From the NCBI RefSeq assembly GCF_027942865.1, contig NC_134510.1:8528001-8592000 (forward strand): a DNA stretch of 64,000 nucleotides, in the 5' to 3' direction. Below, one piece after another: positions 34,703 to 47,800 of the stretch (position 1 is the first letter of the stretch; each line of letters starts with the position of its first letter). Made by a program: the position numbers and the translations under genes. Below the pieces are notes generated by a model. That model was not told the DNA's origin. It saw only the letters and a list, made by a program, of their open reading frames with translations, and did no database searches. The DNA comes from Odontesthes bonariensis (taxonomy: Eukaryota > Chordata > Actinopteri > Atheriniformes > Atherinopsidae).

Positions 34703-34991
34703 ACAATGTAAGAGATTGAAGACACACTTGAGAGTTATTTTCATCTCATAAGCGTAACACACTTTCATGTTTTACTGCAGGTGTCAGAGCCTGCAACATG
34801 AAATGAGACAGAAGTATCAGAAGTGATGTCACGCATCGCAGCTTTGGGACAAACAGACTGACACCGTTATCAGAGCACGATGAGTGCAAACTGAGAACAG
34901 AGCTGCCACTGATATCTCGATGATGAGGTGGACATTTCAGGTCAGGTCGGCATGATGTAAGAGTGGTTTCTGAAACCGTGACACAAACATC

Positions 34992-35042
34992 CACTTACAC
35001 TGTCCAGTTAACGCCAACCACGTTAACTGGACAGTGTAAGTG
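34992..35042. repeat. Perfect 22-bp inverted repeat with 7-nt loop
   Basis: The left arm (34992-35013) begins CACTTACACTGTCC. The right arm (35021-35042) is its exact reverse complement, ending CAGTGTAAGTG. The loop is CCAACCA. In rgs22 RNA it would fold into a 22-bp stem with no mismatch. The flanks do not extend the pairing. No repeat family is recognised. Confidence 0.95.
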
Positions 35043-35124
35043 TCATAGTTCCACACGAGACCAGTTTAAGTGCAGTAAACTGATGATAAAATAACCAATG
35101 ACTCATAGTTTCTAGGTTATTTTT

Positions 35125-35130
35125 AATAAA
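35125..35130 (+). promoter_or_regulatory. rgs22: rgs22 polyadenylation signal
   Basis: AATAAA lies 425 bp after the rgs22 stop codon and is the first canonical signal in the 3' flank. The overlapping bases read ATTAAA on the minus strand, so the same site might also serve the converging vps13b transcript. Confidence 0.7.
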
Positions 35131-35892
35131 GAGGTTTCTCTATTCATATATTATAGATTTACTCGACAAAGGCATTGGACTTAAATCTCATATTGAGAAT
35201 TCAGTGGTACAACAATATAAAAGGCAATGATAACACGTTTGCATCATTAGGGTTTGGCATCGACACAAGGTACAGAGAACAGTGTTATTGTCAAAAAAGT
35301 ATGTTACATCATCTAAAAACATTTTGGTCAACAGCTGGTATCTGTAGCCTCCATCAACATGTATATAATATTGCACTTTACATTGGCAGAAGACAATATG
35401 CTGAATGTAAACACAGAGCTTGTTCTGCAGAGTGAACCACTCCGGACTGTTTTGACAGAAATGAAACAAATCAAAGTTATCCATGTCTGCTCTAACTTTT
35501 CTGTCTGTTATCCCGAGGAGGTTTCACACCAAGTACTCAGTCTAACTTTGACAAGACTCATGTTATAGTGTTCAATTTAGTACATACTCACTGAAATGTC
35601 CAAACGACATGTGTTTCTATGATTAAAACAGATTCTAATTCCATTCATGGTTTTTCGTGGTTGATGAGTTTACTGTATCAGAAAATATCTCGCCTACAAA
35701 TTCTTTACATAACTAAGGCAGGGGAGGAAATGAATGTTAACATTAAAAAGTAGGTTTTGCATAAATGAAAAAGCTAACTTTTACGAGACAAAGCACAGAG
35801 TGTAGGATTTCTTTCAAAGCTTACTCTAAACACTGCAAAGAAAAGTTCTGATCTCGTTTACTCCTTTCAGTCTCAGAAAGCCACAGATGATT
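35131..35892. other. Convergent intergenic region, vps13b 3' UTR
   Basis: The region lies between the rgs22 polyadenylation signal and the vps13b stop codon. No coding sequence is recognised; in particular I see nothing resembling cox6c, which sits here in mammals. No canonical AATAAA on the minus strand was found before about 35130, so the vps13b 3' UTR may be about 0.75 kb or use a variant signal. Confidence 0.55.
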
Positions 35893-38800
35893 TTAGTGGA
35901 ATCCGATGCTTAATGCTTTGTTCTTTACTACAGTAAACTTGCTAACAAACACCTTGGCAAAGGCAGGATCCACCAAGTAGCGGTAGCACTTTGTAACGGC
36001 GGGTGGGGGCTCTGTGAGAGGTACTGGGGGCTGCAGCTGGAGAGAGGCGGGGGAGGCAGAGATATACTGGGAAGCCCGCATCACGTAATCCACCAGTCGC
36101 CGATACTGCTGCTCTGAAAGGCGCTCACGGAGGCCGTCGGCCTGAGGGAGAAGAGACGGCTGTTTACACAACTCTGCCTTGATGAGTGTTGCGTTAATAA
36201 TTCTGTAATGCCAACTAAATACTACTGAAACTGATTTAACCTTTACTTCTACATAAAGGAACTTCATCAGACATTACATGGGTAACTAATCAGCAGAGCT
36301 TTTGTCCATAATGTGTCCCCATCACCGTCTCACCTCAGCGTCGCTGGTTACCGTCTGCTGCTGCAACGTGAGTGTGAGCTGGCACTGCTGCTCTGGCTCC
36401 TGCTGACACTCCACCTGCACAGGACAAGAGGTTTAACGTTCGCTTTACTGTCTGCACAGCAGCCCGGCTAAAGAAAACGTCGACTCCTTTCATTTAGGTG
36501 GGTTACCTCTGTGATGGGAAAGGCCTGCTGCTGGGTGTCCTCACTGAGGCTGACCACGAACAGCACCTCAGAAGTAAGCAGCAGGCAGCCAGCGTGCTCC
36601 TGACCCGACCCACTCACGATGGTCACTTCCAGGGCCATGTGGAGCTCCGGTCGTCCCAGAGACTGCAGCATCTTCCTGCATTCACATTAGAAACAAGTTG
36701 GGGTGTTCATACTTAGCAACATGACTGGAAAATAAAAACTTTCTACAGACTCATGCTAAATCAACACACGGATTACAGGCAACAATCATACACACACACA
36801 CATACTGACAAGCCTTACATCAGGTATATGCTTCCCTTATAAACAAAGCACCCAGCACACATACGAGTGGCCATTTGTGCCAGCGCACATCCTGTAATTT
36901 ACATTTCCACTTGCTCTTTGTGCAGTTCTGATTACACACACATTCAATCGGTAAATGTGTGTGTAGAGCCTGAAGTGTTCAGTCCTGTTTCTCTGACAGT
37001 GTTTACATTGGAGGGCAGGTGTTGCAGAGCAGATGTGGAAGAAACCACAGTGAGCACAGTTTGGGTCTGTTCAGTGTTACACTGCTCACAGTCTGACCCT
37101 TCAGTGCCTGGACTACCTGTAGTAGTAAAACGAATTGAAGGAGGTCTGATAGAAACCAGTTTGAAAAACTAAAAGGGAGCATTACTTCATCATTTTTAAA
37201 TATCGTAATTTTGAGGAGAAAAAAACCCTTCTCTAGCGTTCCAGCGGCAGTGGACAGTCGGCACTGACTGCTATCAGATGGAACTGTTTGAGAGCCAAAG
37301 AAAGCAAACTGAAGTGCAGGAATCGATGCTTTTTGTGCAGCTGATAACTTTTAGGATACAGAGACTTCTCATTAATCTTTGTGAACATATCAAGCATTAC
37401 AGTGAGCGCAAACTTTACTCTCTGAGACACTGCATGCTTAAGATAAAGTTGTTCAATTATTTATTTATCTTCTATTTATCTCAAAGATAAATGTTTGATG
37501 CCACATATCTTTAAAGAGCAAGTCTCTACCAAGTTCCAAAGCTGCTCCAGCACGCAGAGAAATCTTTCTGTTCTATTTGATGGGACTGAGAAACCTCTCC
37601 TGTCAGACTCATGGTTGAATAACAAGAACAGCTCCTAGCTGGAGGCTTTGGCATAGAGCTTATAAAAACCCCTTAAAATGACTTGATGAGAACAAGGAAG
37701 GACAGGCAGCCTACCATGTGTGAGATCTAAAGTTAAAAAGAAGAAAAATCCTCAAAACTTTTTTTTTTTAAACATCGGAATTGATGAGGGGTAACGGGGA
37801 GAAAAAGAACATCAGATCCTGGACAGAAATCAAGAAAAGCACAGAGGCAGGGGCGAGAAAACGTCTGACTTATAGAGAGGGGCTGGGCAAAAGTAAAGAA
37901 GCAGTAATAATGAAGGACTGACATACCAGACATATTTCAGGTGACTGTTTGAGGCCAGAGCTGACTTTTCTTCTGTGGGCCGGTAGAGTTGTTTAGGAAG
38001 CTGCCACAGTCCTGCTCCATGGAGGATCCCTGTGAGAACCAATACAGTCAACATCAGTGCAGGCCTCATTTCCACTTAGACTTTGGTATGGCTTGCATTC
38101 GTGCATTTACACACCACGAGCATTACATCGACAATATTCTAACCCCAGTATAACTACGACAGAGCGTTTCACTCTACATTGAAAAAACAATTGTAACAGG
38201 ATTCTGTGTGTATATGTCAAAATGAGTTCAGAACCCATGTGCGTATGGTCAGTTTTCTTTCAACCCAATCCGTCAACAGAGCAACAGCAGCAGCAGCAAA
38301 CCGGTGAAGTCATCAAGTAGTCCAAGCAGAACCATAAAGAACACAGTGGGCTCCGTTCTGTGCAGCTCTGAGTGGGTGTTTGGAAAGTCTTTGTGTAGAT
38401 CCATGTGTTTCATAAGAGAACAAAATAAAGTGTCGCAGAATTACAACACAGATGATCTGCATGTACTGGCGAGCACTGATGAGCCTATCAGAGGCAGTTT
38501 GGGGGTTAAGTGTCTTGCCCAAAGAAATGTGGACATGCAACCATCTGGCCAAGGCACCGGAGTGAGTGCCAGTGCGTGCATTGGTGTGTCTTTCAGCTGC
38601 AGTAGCCTGGATATGCAAACGTTTGTTTTTGTGTGCTCCAATCTGTTGAGCTCAGAGGGTCAGGCAGATCAGAGCCAGGCTCCAGGGAGGCATTGCTTTT
38701 ATATGGAGTAGTTCACCTCATTGGTAGTTTATGTTCTGTAGCCAACACACACACCACCCTCTGACCCACTCCCCAGCCCCATTTTCTACCCCCAATAAAA

Positions 38801-41800
38801 CACTAAGTAACTCCAGAGAACTGAGCTGCCTGTATGCACAAGTGTTTGTACATGTACGACTGAGCATATGTGCGTGCTCTTTTTCTTATTGTTATTCATA
38901 AGGTCCAATAGCAAGGAGCCCACTATCTATGCCTGTGGGCTCCAATGCGTTTTATGGGGACCAAATATTAGGCCCCAGATGTTTTAATGGATTTTTGAGG
39001 GTCAAAACTTGGGTTTTGTGGTTGGGGTCAGGCATTCAGGTGCAATGTTAGGGTAAAGGGCTAGGGAACATAATGCCAATGGTATAGAAAAAAAAAAACT
39101 AGTATAGAAAAAAACTAATTGTGCATGTGTGTGTGTGTGTCAGGGGTCTGTCAGCAGCTGTCTCTTGGGTCCTGGTTTAATAAACACTTGGCTCCTGCCT
39201 GGAGCTGACATGAAAGAGGGGAGGTACTGTTCATCAAATAATGGGACTCGTGATTCTGCTGACACACCAACTATAATTCATACTAGGGCTGGGCAACGAT
39301 TAAAATGTTTAATCACGATTAATCGCATTTGTACGCAAAATCCTAAAATGAATCCAAAAGTAGTGTATAGCTTTTAGCAGTTAATTTTATTTTAAATGTG
39401 CTGCCACATGAATGAAAGTGCCATAACATTTGTTGTGCAAACACACTTTTAACATCAGCATCTTTCTGTAGTTTTTATGTAGAAGCCTCGCTCCACTGTC
39501 TGTTTCCTTGAATGACTTGCTGCTATCAGTTGTGTGTTTTGCCTTTAAGTGATATTTTAGACTGGAACTACTACGCTGAGAAGACAATTCAACTTGGCAG
39601 TGTTTACAGATGACTTTGGTTCTGTCGACTCCGCCGTCTGGAAGAACTTTAACATGAAAAGTTCCGTACCCTTCTCCATGTTTGGTGGATCTGCCAATTA
39701 CTTTCTTTTCTGGTTTTATTTTACAAAATAAAAGCCTGAAAAAAATGTTTAAAAAAAATAAATAATAATAATTAAAAAAATAAAAATAAAAATGAAATAA
39801 AAGCCTGAAAACCTGCGTTATTGCGCGATAAAATATTTCTCGGCGTTAAATAATAACAAGTTAACTCGCCCAGCCCTAATTCATACATATATTTATTGTT
39901 GTATTCGGTTCTTTGAAAAGTTACACTTAAGCCATAATGCTTGAGATGTGCTGAATAAATAGTTGGAAGGCCAAACTTCAAGCCACTGCTATGTGAGCAG
40001 TGCTAAGATGCTTCTATGTTTATGATATGAAAGTGTGCATATTTCCATCTCAATCTTCTGTGTTAGATATTACTCCACAAAAGAGTTAAGAGACATGGGA
40101 ACTGGTATATTTGTATGCCGCATAATATTTTAATGGATTAAACATGTTTAAACTATCCCCTAATATGCAGAAGGGTTTAATTACTGACATAGCTTCAAAG
40201 ATGGCTCTAAACAAGAAAAAAAAGGAAAAAAAAGAAAGCTGAATCTGCTTTAATCTGCGGAACTCACCATAGCCAGTCTGGGACACCAGTTCAGCTGCTC
40301 CCCCAATTGGCTTTGTGAAAACGCCTACAATGCCTTTCCCGACCCCAGAGATCACCCCCTTGGCTTTGCTTCCAGCTGAGCTCTGCATCTCCCAGTTCCT
40401 TTGGAAGTTTTGCATGGGCTGGTCCACAATGCCTGCGATCGCTCCTGAAAAGACATGTTAAAAAAATCTTTGATGCCTTCTGTTAGAATAAAAGCTTTCA
40501 AATACAACTTGCAAAATACAAAGACAATTCAAAAGTGTTTTATAGATTAAAAAAAAGGGACAAAAAGAGTTCATTTTAGTGAACACTCTGAGACATACAG
40601 GATCTAGGACCTATAATGGGAATCACAGGAATTCAGACGTGCCTTTCTCATACAGAAAACATGTGAGCATTCATTTTATGGATGACTTCTATGTAATCAT
40701 CAGTAAGCATCTCAGGAATCATAATCCCCTGTAACCCAGAGATGTAAGCAGCTGTTGGTTTCAATGACACTATAGTGTCTGTGTAGCTTTGAGTCTGATT
40801 TGAGGCAGACACCTCTTGGTGTTTATGGAGTCCCCACTGTGCTGTCTCACTGCTGTCTCACACCCCTCAGGGGCACCTCTTAAGTGCGTGCCGATGGATA
40901 GCAGAGGAAACGTGTGTGTGGGCAGAACACATTTCATTACATATTAGGTGACCTGATGTTGAGGCAGGGATCCTGTCTGGGATGGGTTGATGAAAAGAAA
41001 AACTAAAAAACATCTGTCTCTCAATGTTGCAAAGGCCACAAATAAAAAATAATATGACAATGAGAAGAATTTGAACCTCTGCTCATACCTAACAAGCTAA
41101 TGCCAAGTCGTGACAATCCCTGTCTCAGTCCGTCACCGAGGCTCTCTGGAAGCTGTCGTCTCCACTCCTCCTGCCTGGTGTAGTGCTCTTCATCAAGCGA
41201 CAGGCGGTCCATGTTCCTCGCCAGGCTTGTGGCTAAGTTAGTGATGGATGTCAGGGTGCCTAAACACACAAGTGACGTGCTGTGAACACTGCTCATCGGC
41301 GGAGAGACGAGGTAAACATCAAGTCCGCAAATGAATCTGATTACAACCAGGAAAATGTGTTTGAATAAATACAAATAAGTAGAGGAGCATAAAAAAGTCA
41401 CTGAAGGCTGAGCCAGAAATCATTTCCAATGAGGTCAACCACTGCTTGAACATTTGTTTTCTTCATTGATTGATTTTGCTTGTAACAAGGTGTAAAGTTA
41501 ATGTGTATGAGAAGATATACAATATTTCTCTCCGGGTACTCCGGCTTCCTCCCACTGTCCAAAAACATGCATGTTAGGTTAATTGGGGATTCTAAAATTG
41601 TCCTCAAGAGTGAGTGTGTGTGTGGTTGTTTGTCTCGTTTGTCTCTGTGTGGCCTTGTGATGGACTGGCGGCCTGTCCAGGGTGTACCCCGCCTCTCACC
41701 CGATGACCCCTGGGATAGGCTCCAGCCCACCTGCGACCCGACCGACGGATTCAGCGGGTGTAGAAAATGAAGGGATGGATGGAAGATATACAATATGTGC

Positions 41801-44800
41801 TAAATCACCAGGAGATAAATTCGACTAACATTGTAGCTCATAAACACAGTATATAAGCAGAGCAAAGACTATGAGTATTGGTGTTACCTTTGGAGATGTG
41901 TTTGACAAAAGAAGTGGTTCCTCTGGACACTCCGCTGACGAAGGCTCCGGGGCCTCGAGTCAGACCCTCATATGGCAAGCGGAAGAAGTCTGACACTCCA
42001 TTACCGATACTCCGCACAAGGCTGGCAGGACTACCGAGGATCTCCAGGGATCCAACCACCCAACCTGAGATAGAGGAGCAACCATGATGCAGCATGCTGG
42101 ACGGTTACATTTATTTATTATTAATTTTTTGGGCTTTTACGTCTTTAATGGATAGGACCGTTTAGAGAGACAGGAAGCAGGGGTCAGAGAGAGGGGGAAC
42201 GACATGCAGCAAAGGGCCGTCCGATGCAGGACTCGAACCGGGGGCCATAGCCATAGGACTATAGCCTCTTGTACACGGGCGCCTGCTGTTCCCACTACGC
42301 CACGGACCACCCTTATGGTTACATTTTTATAACAGTAACCTGTGTGCTCATTCAGGGGCTCATTTGTATTCGAACAGTATTATTCGGTTTGATAGTGCGT
42401 AACCAAATGTGGAGAAATTTGGCTCATACTTGTAGCTTCTTCTTATTGAGTCATCTCAATAAATACTAGTTTTATAAACTATTATGAACTGTAGTGTATG
42501 TTTTCAGGAAAAACTTTCCTGGTATTTTAGCATTGCCAGGAAAACCTATTTAATCTGATAAGCAAATATCTAAATACACTTAACTTTAAAAGAATTGCAG
42601 GGAATCTTAATGATCTAATAAAAGATGGTTTGCAGAACTAATCCCATTGTAACATTTCAGACTGCTGCCATAAGGTTTGTATTCAACAGAAAAGAAAAGA
42701 CAAACATCTGGAACACTTGAGGAGTACTCTACACACATGCCCCTTGAGCAAACTCAGTTTCAGAGTTCTTGCCAAAAGCAATTTGAATTAATCAATCCAA
42801 TTTCTTATCTCAGCAATACAAAGATTCACAAACCTTAACACACATAAATGCACTCACAGACACAGACAAGCAGACTCCTGCTTGTAATCTTGCATGTGCC
42901 CCAGCGAGATTTACAACCTCCTACTATCTCACCTCTCTCATTCGACCATAGAGTCCCCTTCAGATGGCACGGCTCATTGATATTTATGCTCTGACAACTG
43001 CATCACAAAAATCAAACAGCCATTTCTAAAGAAGCCAGGCTCTGTTCTGCTCTCATTCTCTGTCAATTTGTGCTTGAGTGATGGACTCTAATGGTAGGAA
43101 ACCAACTCCAGTGGGGACTAGTGGTTGTTTCTGCTTTATATGGTTTCCCAGTTGTGGTTTTGGTAAAGCCTAAAGTCCTAACAGGAGATGATGTTTACAG
43201 GGCTGAGCCTCGCAATGAAACACACGCACATACACTTGGATACACTACGTTAGAATGAAAGCATTGAATAGTGAATGCTTTTTAATATCTCTAATACACG
43301 TCTGTGTGTGCCAGCGCGCCTGGATTTACGGGTGTAATGTGTGAGTAGTGTTCTCATGTTAATCAGCCCAGAATGCAGCACTTCCCTGAGCCCCTGTCTC
43401 CATGGCGACTCAGGGAGAGGCAGTGAGGTGACGTGTTGAAATACGAGGAGAAGTGAAGGCTCTAACGAGGGACAGCGAGAAGGAAGCATCTGGCCAGAAA
43501 GGTGATTTCTGATGTGAAATGATGGGGTTAAATCAGAGCATGTGTGAGAGGCTCGGAATAGACAGGAGAGAGATACAGAGCCGTTACACGGCCTGATAGG
43601 ACGCTTCAGACCTGGTGGCTGTTCACAGATTAACAATAAAGTTTTACCTTTAAACTGAGTCATGAGTCAAACCGTATGATGATAAAATAAATGATGACAA
43701 TGGAAGTAAATCTTTCTCAGCCCTTTCGTGATACAGTATTAGCTTCCTAGAGCTCTACGGTTTTACTGCACTTTCTTCCATGAACGAAGGAGACCCCAGG
43801 GTGCAATCATCTCAAAGCTCAACTCTAGTCTTGGTGAGGAAAAAAAATGGTCGAATATCTCACTCGTGCACACATTGTTCTTCTTCTGCCAGTGTTTGCT
43901 TTGGGTTTACGATCCATAGGGCTGAATGAGTCATTTGGCCGTTCACATCAGAAAAACCGTGGCATGAAGTAAAAAATCTTATACAGACAACGAGTGGCGC
44001 AAAAGTAAAAAAGTGCGCTTCATTAACAGACTCGCATAAACATTCATAGTGAGGTGTAAATGATATGGCAGCAGCTGTATACAAGACACGACACAGGAGG
44101 TTGTATTTTGAACCTACCAGCTCTAAAGAGGGCTCCAGCAGCATAGTGCATGGCCAGAGCATGAACCAGTTGTCTGGCTGTAGTGCAGAGCGGCCCCCTC
44201 TCAAACACGGAGAAGGACAGAGGAGTGTGATCTGAAGCAATGTACAGCTTCAGGGAGGCATGGATGCTGACCAGGAGGTTGATGGGCTGGATGGTGAGCC
44301 TCTGCAGGCGCATGGGGCGGACCAACGCCTGCACCGACTGCAGCACCTGGATGACATCACAGCGGTCATTCTTTTCTGACATATTTGGAAATATGATTTA
44401 TATCAACAGCAAAGACACTGCTGATATAAATATTCCATAAGAACAGAAACTGTAGGCATGCTGTTAGCTGTAATTAGGCTGGCGCTACTTCCCGTGTGCA
44501 GTATGATGAAGATAATATCACCAAAATAAAAACGAAATAAAAGATGGTTGGCAGAACTAATCCCATTGTAATATTTCGGACTGCTGCCATAAGGTTTGTA
44601 TTCAACAGAAAAGAGCACCTGTTCAGGGAGAATTGGGGCTGGTCCGAGCTCTTTGCCCCTCTTGGATTCTGTTGAGGCAACAGCCCGCTCAGGGATGTAA
44701 GTGTAGAACAGGGTCTTAATGTAGTACACAAAAGTGTCCTCAAGGTAGACTCTGGCAGGCTGGAGCTGGAAGGTGACCTTAGGTAAAGAGCAGACAAAGA

Positions 44801-47800
44801 TGTTAGAAGACCTCACAATTATTTTGAAAGAAAATAAAGACATTTGGACAGATATATAACCAGTCTCTCACATACTGCGACATTTCTTGAACTACTTTCC
44901 CTCTTAAATTATGACACTTTGCTGGAGCACTTTAAAAACAAATCCCAAATTGATAAAGTTGAAGAGAACATTATCTAAAACAATTTTTCCTTGTTCAGTT
45001 TATCAGCTCCGTATTGGAATGTCGACAAATTAGTGGTTGGAAATGACACAGTGGTTGCCATGTGGCTGCTTGCATTACATTACTTTCTTACTGGTTGAGT
45101 GCAAATGTTGCTGATTGTGTCACGATGCTGTTGCCAGCTGAAGTGTGTGTCATGAATACTAAGAGAGCCAAGTGAGAACCTGAAAGTGCAAACAAAAAGA
45201 TGAAGCAATGGATTTAAACCTCCTCCAGAGTGCATCTGTCCCCATCCAGGGTCATCCTCAGCTGCAGGAAACAGGAGCGTTTGAACCCTTCCAATGCCTC
45301 GGGGGACTCAGCAGGATTGGTGTCACTGCTCCACACACCCTCAGGTTCCGCTCCTCCTCTCTGATCTTGGCACAGCAGCACGGGAAAGTGGAAACTTGCC
45401 CGGTTATACAACTGGTTGTCCACTTGCAGACTGGAGCAGTAGACCTCAATCAGAGACATGTCAGACATCAGAGCTGAGATGGGTGCTGCGCCCTCAGCAG
45501 AGTCAGCTGGCAGCTCATAGGGCAGAGAGGTGGGTGCAGGAGCCAGGCAGAGCAGCAGCTTGGTTAATGTGAGCCTCAGCAGCTCCACAGAGCCAGTGGG
45601 ACTGGTGATATCATCACTTAATACCAGGCTGGCCTCACTCAGGAGGACTCTAAAGGACAACTCTGAGGACCTTAAGACAAAACAAAAATGAAATCATCAT
45701 TGTGACAGAACAACCGGAACAACAAAGAGTGTAAAAACTGAGTTTGGCTTTCACACATGAAAAATACCGCCACAGTTAAAATATGTTTAATTGTCCCTTT
45801 TCTGTACAAGCAAACATTTCCAACCCATATAATACTAAGCTTTCAACAAGGCATGTCAATGATGACTGATTATTTGTAGAGAATAATACAAGACCAAACT
45901 CATTCATCTTGGGCTGATGTTTCAGGAATTCTGTTCCAGAACATTAACAGAGATCATTGTCTGAGGTCATTTATTTACTTTTAAATAACAAGCCATTATA
46001 TTAATATCCTGTTTTGCCAAAATAACAGCGGATATGTGTTGATGTAATGGAATAAAGCTGTAATACAGTGTTCTACAGCACAACTAGTTTCAGTCATGAC
46101 AACAGAAGAAGGTTTTATTGCCCCCCTGTGGTGAAAATGATGCCTGCCTCTTGGTGTGTGCACTAGTGTAAAGAGTCATCATAAACCAAACCAAAAATGA
46201 ATGCAATAAAAAGCACATGAGTAGATACCTTAAAGTAAGGAGGAACAACATGCTCAGTTGACTTCTTGTGGCTAAAATATGTAAGGAGCTCTGCACAGCA
46301 GCGATAAAATCCCTGCTTGTGCACACATACCTGCTGTGTTGGTTGGTTACAGCATCCATGCTGCCCTCTGGTGCCAAAGACAGAACCAGGGTGCCCTTGA
46401 CATACGACACGTCTATGTAGAGACAGCCAAAGCCCGGCAGGAACACCACCTATGCAACAACAGAATACAGACCTCTTCTGAATCAAATAAAGACTCTCCT
46501 TGGAGAGAAACGTGAATTGGAACATTGTAATCTTCAATAAACTTTGATGGGGGTAACTTTACATTTTCAGTGTTTTGCTCAGCACTGTTGGTACTGTTCT
46601 GTGTAAATGTGCGTGTCAAATGTGTGTCACTTTAACCTCCATCATCCACCAGGTTCAGACTGGCCAGACACTTGTGTGACAGAATGAAGGAGATCACTGC
46701 TGAATGCCTCTCTGAGCAGTCATAACAAGTCTAGCCTTTGACCCCCCCCCCCCCGGCACACAGGTCAGACCCAGACCTCACAGTAACCAGAGATACACAG
46801 CCTCTGCTTCAACCCCACCTCCATACTGCCCAGACACAACACCAAACATTACACTCACAGCTCCTTAACTTTTCACTTACCCCACACATCTACACTGACC
46901 AGACCAAAAAATACTGGATCTCTACTTAACTCCAGCAGACACACACAAGCGTGTGAACACAGACTAAACAAACGTTGCATTGACTGGAGACCAAGCAAAC
47001 CTTATTTTCATTTCTAATGGGGTAATGAAGCGGCCATACAAAACATTTTTTTTCCCGTCACAGCCCAAGCTTTATTTCTGCATATAAAGTTCAGTTTTGG
47101 AACAATTAAGTGAAAATTGGGGTTAAAGGGTTTCCAGTCATAATGTGTCTGGTTATCATTAGTCAGGTAATTCAATATATCGACAGATCCACTAAAACAG
47201 AGGGCTCTCTGGCTCCATCTAGCTGTTACAGGTGCTGTTTTATTGTCACAGGAAGCTGTAGTGTCAAGTCGTTGCATGTGCATTGATAGCAATTAAAAGG
47301 ACAAACTCTTGCTGAAAATCTGTATGTGATAAAATGACAGAGCAGATGAGATTTTCCACACGTATTCAGACTTTTACCTGCGTGCCAAGGCAGTTAATGT
47401 CTACGGGGTCTGTCCACTCAGTGGTGCTTTGGTCTGAAGTGGTTTTCAGCAGCAGTGTGGGCAGCATCTCCTTCTGCTTGCACTCAGGGAAACTGGAAAA
47501 GTGGTAATAGAGCTCATGGTGCAGGGAACAGTTAGGAGGCAGAGGACGGCAGTATACCTCAGTCCTTGGAGTTTCTATAAAAGACAAAACAAAAATGTAT
47601 AACAGAAAAACTGTCAGTTAACATAAAAACGAGAAAAAGCCAAGAGAAAGATACAAGACGTGGGCTGAAAGAAGGCCGCTTGAACTAATCCTTCCAACCT
47701 TTGACATTTTCTTTCAGCAGCAGTGGGACAGGACACTTGTTGTGGATCAGCATGCGTGGACAGGGGTCCTCATTCAGGGTGATGTATGTCACCCCGAGGT

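Larger units (their letters stand above)
34703..35130 (+). other. rgs22: rgs22 3' UTR
   Basis: From the stop (34700-34702) to the AATAAA at 35125-35130. It contains the perfect inverted repeat at 34992-35042. No further exon is needed to close the gene. Confidence 0.75.

Noticed and set aside
38304..38711. 135-codon plus-strand open frame
   Set aside because: Antisense in a vps13b intron, no recognisable motif.
42229..42302. A tRNA gene suggested by A and B boxes
   Set aside because: Box spacing and the body and tail fit a tRNA-derived SINE with a target duplication; no cloverleaf with proper arms was evident.
43250..43663. 137-codon minus-strand open frame in a vps13b intron
   Set aside because: No similarity to a known family, no splice-site logic, and composition like the surrounding intron.
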